64,000 nt of DNA from Acidimicrobiales bacterium (GTDB lineage: Bacteria; Actinomycetota; Acidimicrobiia; Acidimicrobiales; SHLQ01). Of this stretch, positions 60,015 through 64,000 are shown piece after piece; the first letter of the stretch is position 1; every line of letters starts with the position of its first letter. The DNA lies in assembly GCA_020629635.1 (NCBI GenBank), contig JAHDCX010000010.1, positions 62,001-126,000 of the forward strand, read 5' to 3'. The notes below the pieces were generated by a model, which saw nothing but the letters and a program-made list of their open reading frames with translations, ran no database searches and was not told where the DNA came from. The position numbers and the translations under genes are program-made.

Positions 60015-61619
60015 GTGACGACGCTCGCCGATCTCGAGTTCGACAATCGATTCACGGCCTCCTTGGCGGCCGACCCGGCGACAGCGAACCGTCCCCGGCA
60101 GGCACCCGACGTGGCGTTCTCCCGTGTTCACCCGACGCCCACGTCGGGCCCGGAGGTGATCGCGGTTTCCGACGAAGTCGCCGAGCTGCTCGGGCTCGAC
60201 CAGGCCCAGCTCGCCAGCGAGGCGTTCCGGGACATGGTGAGCGGCAACCTCGTGCTTCACGGCATGGATCCCCACGCCATGCGGTACGGCGGTCATCAGT
60301 TCGGCAACTGGGCGGGGCAGCTCGGCGACGGTCGAGCGATCATCCTCGGCGAACTGCTCACCCCTGATGGGTCTCGGCAGACGCTCCAGCTCAAGGGCGC
60401 CGGACGCACGCCCTATTCGCGGTCGGCCGACGGGCTCGCCGTGCTTCGGTCGTCGATCCGAGAGTTCCTCTGCAGCGAGGCGATGCATCACCTCGGCGTG
60501 CCGACGACGCGGGCATTGAGCCTCGCCCTGACCGGAGATCAGGTCATGCGCGACATGTTGTACGACGGCCATCCCGCGCTCGAACCTGGCGCCGTCGTCC
60601 TCCGGGTTGCGCCGACGTTCATCCGGTTCGGGAACTTCGAGCTTCCGGCGTCGCTCGGCGAGGCCGACCGGCTTCGAGAACTCACCGACTTCACGATTCG
60701 CGAGTACTTCCCCGACCTGGTTGGAGACGACGGACCGATCGACGCAGAAACCGTGATCGCGTTCTACCGGCGTGTGGTCGAGTCGACCGCCGACATGATC
60801 GTGCACTGGCAGCGGGTCGGCTTCGTGCACGGCGTCATGAACACCGACAACCTGTCGATTCTCGGGCTCACCATCGACTACGGCCCGTACGGATGGCTCG
60901 AGGACTACGACCCCGACTGGACGCCCAACACGACCGACCGGCACGGCCGCCGGTATCGCTTCGGCAATCAGCCCGGCATCGGACAGTGGAACCTCGCCCA
61001 GCTCGGCAATGCGCTGTTCCCGCTCGTCGGTGACGCCGAGCCGCTCCAGGACGCGATCGACGGCTACGTGGATCGTTTCAAGGCGGGCTACGGCGACATG
61101 GTTCGTTCGAAGCTCGGCCTGAAGACCTGGGATGTCGAGCGAGACGAGCCGTTCACGATCGAGCTGTTCGATCTGCTGCGGGCAGCCGAGACCGACATGA
61201 CCGTCTTCTTCCGTCGCCTCGCCGACGTGCCGCTTCGATCGGATGATTCGACCGGCGTGGACCGGGTGACCGGACTCGACGAGGCCTTCTATGCGCCGGA
61301 GCTCGTCGACGACGAGCTGCGGGTTCGCTGGGGCCGCTGGCTCGAGGACTACGCCGCACGAGCTGCGGGCGAGGGGCTCGACGACGAGAGCCGTCGAGCG
61401 CAGATGAACCGGGTCAACCCGATCTACGTGATGCGCAACTGGCTGGCGCAGGAGGCGATCGACGCGTCCACCGCAGGTGATCACTGGGGTGTCACGGCCC
61501 TGCTCGACGTGATGCGAGACCCCTACACCGAACGTCCCGGACTCGAACACTTCGCCTCGAAACGCCCGGACTGGGCTCGCACCCGAGTGGGCTGTTCGAT
61601 GCTGTCCTGTTCGAGCTGA
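60015..61619 (+). CDS. selO: SelO/YdiU-type protein AMPylase (pseudokinase fold)
   Basis: 534 residues. YGGHQFGNWAGQLGDGRAI, QLKGAGRTPYSRSADG, HGVMNTDNLSILGLTIDYGPYG (metal-binding N/D) and NRVNPIYVMRN are SelO landmarks. The C-terminus GCSMLSCSS has Cys where eukaryotic SelO uses selenocysteine. It AMPylates Ser/Thr/Tyr of redox proteins, glutaredoxin among them in E. coli. GTG 60015 chosen; TTG 60003, overlapping the kinase stop, is the alternative. Confidence 0.9.
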   Translation: MTTLADLEFDNRFTASLAADPATANRPRQAPDVAFSRVHPTPTSGPEVIAVSDEVAELLGLDQAQLASEAFRDMVSGNLVLHGMDPHAMRYGGHQFGNWAGQLGDGRAIILGELLTPDGSRQTLQLKGAGRTPYSRSADGLAVLRSSIREFLCSEAMHHLGVPTTRALSLALTGDQVMRDMLYDGHPALEPGAVVLRVAPTFIRFGNFELPASLGEADRLRELTDFTIREYFPDLVGDDGPIDAETVIAFYRRVVESTADMIVHWQRVGFVHGVMNTDNLSILGLTIDYGPYGWLEDYDPDWTPNTTDRHGRRYRFGNQPGIGQWNLAQLGNALFPLVGDAEPLQDAIDGYVDRFKAGYGDMVRSKLGLKTWDVERDEPFTIELFDLLRAAETDMTVFFRRLADVPLRSDDSTGVDRVTGLDEAFYAPELVDDELRVRWGRWLEDYAARAAGEGLDDESRRAQMNRVNPIYVMRNWLAQEAIDASTAGDHWGVTALLDVMRDPYTERPGLEHFASKRPDWARTRVGCSMLSCSS

Positions 61620-61629
61620 TGGAGTCTCG

Positions 61630-63102
61630 TCAGTCAGCTCTCGTCGTGATGATCGAGTAGCACATCTCGTCCTGGGTGCCTTCGGCCCACACGACATAGC
61701 GGGGCTCGAGTCCGGCCGGCCAGAGGCTTCGGTCCCAGGCGCATTCGACGCGGACGATGTCGCCGTCGTCGAGGGTGAACGGTTCTTCGGGGTAGTAGCC
61801 CATCTGCCAGTGGAAGTCCCACTTGTCGATGTCGAGCAGCACCTTCTCGTCGGGCGTTCCGGGGTTGAGGGTCATCCGGTACTGCGTGCCGAGCTCGTGC
61901 ATGTGCGGCCAGAGCGCAACCACCTCGCCACCGTCGACCTCGATGTCGCAGCTCGATGACGCGGTGCCCTGGGTGAATGCCGCGAAATCGGACGGTGACA
62001 CGTCGCAGGCGCCGTTGACGAACGTGGGGATGAGGGTCGACTCGAAGCCGAACTCCTCCTGGATCCGGGCGATCGCGGCGGTCCGCGAGCACAGCGGGCC
62101 GTCCTCCCATTCGGCGCAGGGGATTTCGACCGGACCGAGGAGGACCTGATTCCAGATCCAGTCGAGACGGCCACCGGCGGCGGCGACTGCGTCGTCGTCC
62201 CAGAACTCGACCCCGACAGCAGAGTTGTCGAGCGGCGCGTCGCCGTCGTAGTGGTAGTGCCACTGGGCGATCAGGTAGTCGCCCGGCTCGACCTGGATGC
62301 CGGCGCCTTCGGGCAGCACCATCGGCCCGGTGCCCGGGGCCCATGCGGTGATCTGGAACGCACCCGAGCGCCCCACCCTCGGCACGGTCTGGCAGGTCCA
62401 GCCGGGTTGGCCGTCCTCGGCCTCTTGTTCGCGCGCATCGGCGAGGGTGTCGGCGTCGGCCAGGAAGAACACTCCGTGGTGCAGGACTTCGGTCTTGTCG
62501 GGCCGAACGTCGATCGCTCGGATCCACTCGGTGTCGGTCGTGTCGAGCTCGAGGATCTGACAGCGGTAGTCGTCGACGATCGTGGCGTCGCCGGCGTAGG
62601 CAGCGTCAGCGGTTGCCACCAGGTCGGGGTCGATCTCGGGGTAGGCGACATCGGTGGCCACGATCGGCGTGTCCGGAGCGACGTCGATGACCCCTCCGGC
62701 CGCAGCCCAGTCGGTGATCGTGGCGGCCTCTGCGGCGGTGAGCGACAGGTCCCACTTGAACGGAATCTCGCCGAGGTCGGTGGCCGGCCAGGGCGGCATC
62801 TCGCCCTCGGCGACCTGGAACGCAACGAACTCGTGGATGCCGTCGAGGGCTCCTGCGGTCGACAGGTCGAGGTGCGTCGTTCCGGGCCCGTCGCCGGTGT
62901 GGCACGACGCGCAGTTGTCGGCGATCACCGGGAGGACGTCGGCGCCGAACGACGGTCCGGGAGCTTCGGTCGTCGTCGTCTCGACCGCAGTGGTCGCTGC
63001 TGGGCCACCTGCGCCCTGCGCGTTTGGCGTCGGCTCATCGTTGCTGCCACACGAGGCGAGGACAACGGCAGCCGTAAAGATCAAGAGAAGGACTCGGCGC
63101 AT
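61630..63102 (-). CDS. Lipoprotein with c-type cytochrome motif and copper type II (PHM/DBM-like) monooxygenase domain
   Basis: 490 residues. Lipobox VLASCGS (Cys18), then a single heme c site NCASCH (C64, C67, H68) in a short cytochrome-like domain whose axial ligand may be the methionine of GEMPPWP. The rest resembles peptidylglycine/dopamine monooxygenase: CuH HH208-209 (VLHHGVFF) with the later WHYHYDG, CuM H400-x-H402 (WPHMHELGTQY) and M480 (DEMCYS). All copper ligands appear present, so an oxygen-dependent hydroxylase receiving electrons from the heme domain is plausible. Convergent with selO. Confidence 0.78.
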   Translation of the reverse strand: MRRVLLLIFTAAVVLASCGSNDEPTPNAQGAGGPAATTAVETTTTEAPGPSFGADVLPVIADNCASCHTGDGPGTTHLDLSTAGALDGIHEFVAFQVAEGEMPPWPATDLGEIPFKWDLSLTAAEAATITDWAAAGGVIDVAPDTPIVATDVAYPEIDPDLVATADAAYAGDATIVDDYRCQILELDTTDTEWIRAIDVRPDKTEVLHHGVFFLADADTLADAREQEAEDGQPGWTCQTVPRVGRSGAFQITAWAPGTGPMVLPEGAGIQVEPGDYLIAQWHYHYDGDAPLDNSAVGVEFWDDDAVAAAGGRLDWIWNQVLLGPVEIPCAEWEDGPLCSRTAAIARIQEEFGFESTLIPTFVNGACDVSPSDFAAFTQGTASSSCDIEVDGGEVVALWPHMHELGTQYRMTLNPGTPDEKVLLDIDKWDFHWQMGYYPEEPFTLDDGDIVRVECAWDRSLWPAGLEPRYVVWAEGTQDEMCYSIITTRAD

Positions 63103-63171
63103 GCGTTGAGGCTACGGCGCGAGCGACGCTCCGCTGGAGCGCGCGGTTCGGTGCCGCTCTACATTGACCCT

Positions 63172-64000
63172 GTGGGTGATGTCGGGCGGACACGGCCGGG
63201 AGCAGGCGCGCTCGACGGCATTCGGGTGCTGGATCTGTCGCGTGTCCTGGCGGGTCCGGTCTGTACCCAGCTGCTCGCCGACCTCGGAGCCGACGTCATC
63301 AAGGTCGAACGACCCGGCGTTGGTGACGAGACCCGTCAGTGGGGGCCGCCCTGGTTGACCGACGCCGACGGGAACGAGACACGCGAGTCGAGCTACTACC
63401 TGAGCGCGAATCGTGGAAAGCGATCGATCACGGTCGACATCGGCCAACCCGACGGCGTGGCTCTGCTCCTGGAGCTGGCCCGTTCGTGCGACGTGTTCGT
63501 CGAGAACTTCAAGGTGGGAGCGCTTGCACGCAAGGGACTCGGGTACGACGACGTCCGAGCCGTCCGCCCCGACGTGGTGTACGCCTCGATCACCGGGTTC
63601 GGCCAGGACGGTCCGCTCGCCGATCAACCGGGCTACGACTACCTGGCCCAGGCCATGGGCGGCCTGATGAGCATCACCGGACGCCCAGACGGCGAGCCGG
63701 GGGGAGGTCCGCTCCGCGCGGGCGTCGCCATCGCAGACCAGGCCACGGGCATGTTCACCGCGGTCGGCATCCTCGCCGCGCTGCGGCACCGCGACCAGAC
63801 GGGCGTTGGTCAACACGTCGACGTTTCGTTGCTCGACAGCCAGCTCGCGTTTCTGGTCAACCAGGGTCTCAACTACCTCGTGGGTGGCACGCCACCCGCA
63901 CGCAGCGGAGAGTGGCACCCGAATCTGGCCCCCTATCAACCCTTCGACGTGGCGGACGGCCGGGTCATCGTCGCGGTCGGGAACGACCGGCAGTTCGCGG
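63172..64000 (+). CDS. CaiB/BaiF family CoA transferase (5' part; runs off the window)
   Basis: The first 276 residues of a class III CoA transferase: IRVLDLSRVLAGPVCTQLLADLGADVIKVE, YYLSANRGKRSITVD, GLGYDDVRAVRPDVVYASITGFG and catalytic Asp in GQHVDVSLLDSQ. GTG 63172 (VGDVGRTRPG) starts just before the fold; GTG 63151 in the same frame is possible. Moves CoA between carboxylic acids, in degradation of carnitine, acrylate-like or aromatic acids. Reading is still open at base 64000. Confidence 0.88.
   Translation, partial: MGDVGRTRPGAGALDGIRVLDLSRVLAGPVCTQLLADLGADVIKVERPGVGDETRQWGPPWLTDADGNETRESSYYLSANRGKRSITVDIGQPDGVALLLELARSCDVFVENFKVGALARKGLGYDDVRAVRPDVVYASITGFGQDGPLADQPGYDYLAQAMGGLMSITGRPDGEPGGGPLRAGVAIADQATGMFTAVGILAALRHRDQTGVGQHVDVSLLDSQLAFLVNQGLNYLVGGTPPARSGEWHPNLAPYQPFDVADGRVIVAVGNDRQFA

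Noticed and set aside
59856-61697. 613-residue minus-strand open frame
   Set aside because: Antisense of selO; no recognisable fold.

Overview
The window is a 64 kb piece of a GC-rich actinobacterial chromosome. A WhiB-type iron-sulfur regulator, a mycoredoxin, a TIGR03086-type (mycothiol-linked) protein, a DUF222-HNH gene, a DUF2510-like/septum-formation membrane protein and many GTG starts with 4-bp gene overlaps support this. A cupin with exact DMSP-lyase residue spacing and a DUF1800/DUF1501 pair suggest a marine Acidimicrobiia-like (Ilumatobacter-like) organism; that placement is inference. No tRNA, rRNA, CRISPR array or complete insertion sequence was seen.

Layout. 190-8255: a tightly coupled catabolic operon (M20 carbamoylase, short YgfK-like Fe-S oxidoreductase, D-carbamoylase, fused Fe-S/molybdopterin xanthine dehydrogenase-type hydroxylase, YgeX-like PLP enzyme) resembling the E. 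coli ygf/yge urate/purine cluster. 8286-11270: an accessory block with a degenerate HNH-like gene, a RelE/Phd-type toxin-antitoxin pair with a leaderless promoter and palindromic operator, a DUF222-HNH gene with an SOS-like box, and a gene remnant. 11330-13233: RidA, a DddQ-like DMSP lyase and an EamA exporter. 13320-16000: nickel-pincer cofactor genes with larC split and reordered (larC2-larE-larB-larC1) and no larA. 16000-26700: isochorismatase, SDR, AAA ATPase with an AT-rich promoter, a frameshifted lipoprotein, class II aldolase, Mug glycosylase, a divergent LysE/Lrp pair, a serine hydrolase, 8-oxoguanine deaminase, TSUP and smaller enzymes. 26714-31317: a complete BMP-type nucleoside/purine ABC importer. 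With the deaminase and the first operon it makes purine scavenging a theme of the window.

31510-42090: long-form GAPDH, YugP-type peptidase, Tat-exported heme peroxidase, GNAT, topoisomerase IV (parC-parE) and a small zinc protease whose 3' end lies inside a 34-bp perfect inverted repeat; one arm of that repeat recurs 25 kb away. 42377-47860: a small protein with a strong terminator, an SH3 lipoprotein, an M1 peptidase lipoprotein and the DUF1501/DUF1800 pair. 47948-49806: a two-component system with a dyad in its promoter. 49809-53230: one minus-strand operon WhiB - CarH-like B12 photoreceptor regulator - Nei glycosylase - [2Fe-2S] ferrochelatase - hypothetical, behind a 13-bp inverted-repeat operator. 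It looks like a light/redox protection unit and is the most original candidate system here. 53387-64000: mycoredoxin with the septum-formation protein, ABC-F ATPase, NfuA-like scaffold, a second two-component system followed by SelO, a cytochrome-linked copper monooxygenase lipoprotein and the start of a CaiB/BaiF CoA transferase.

All calls come from reading the sequence. No database search was possible.
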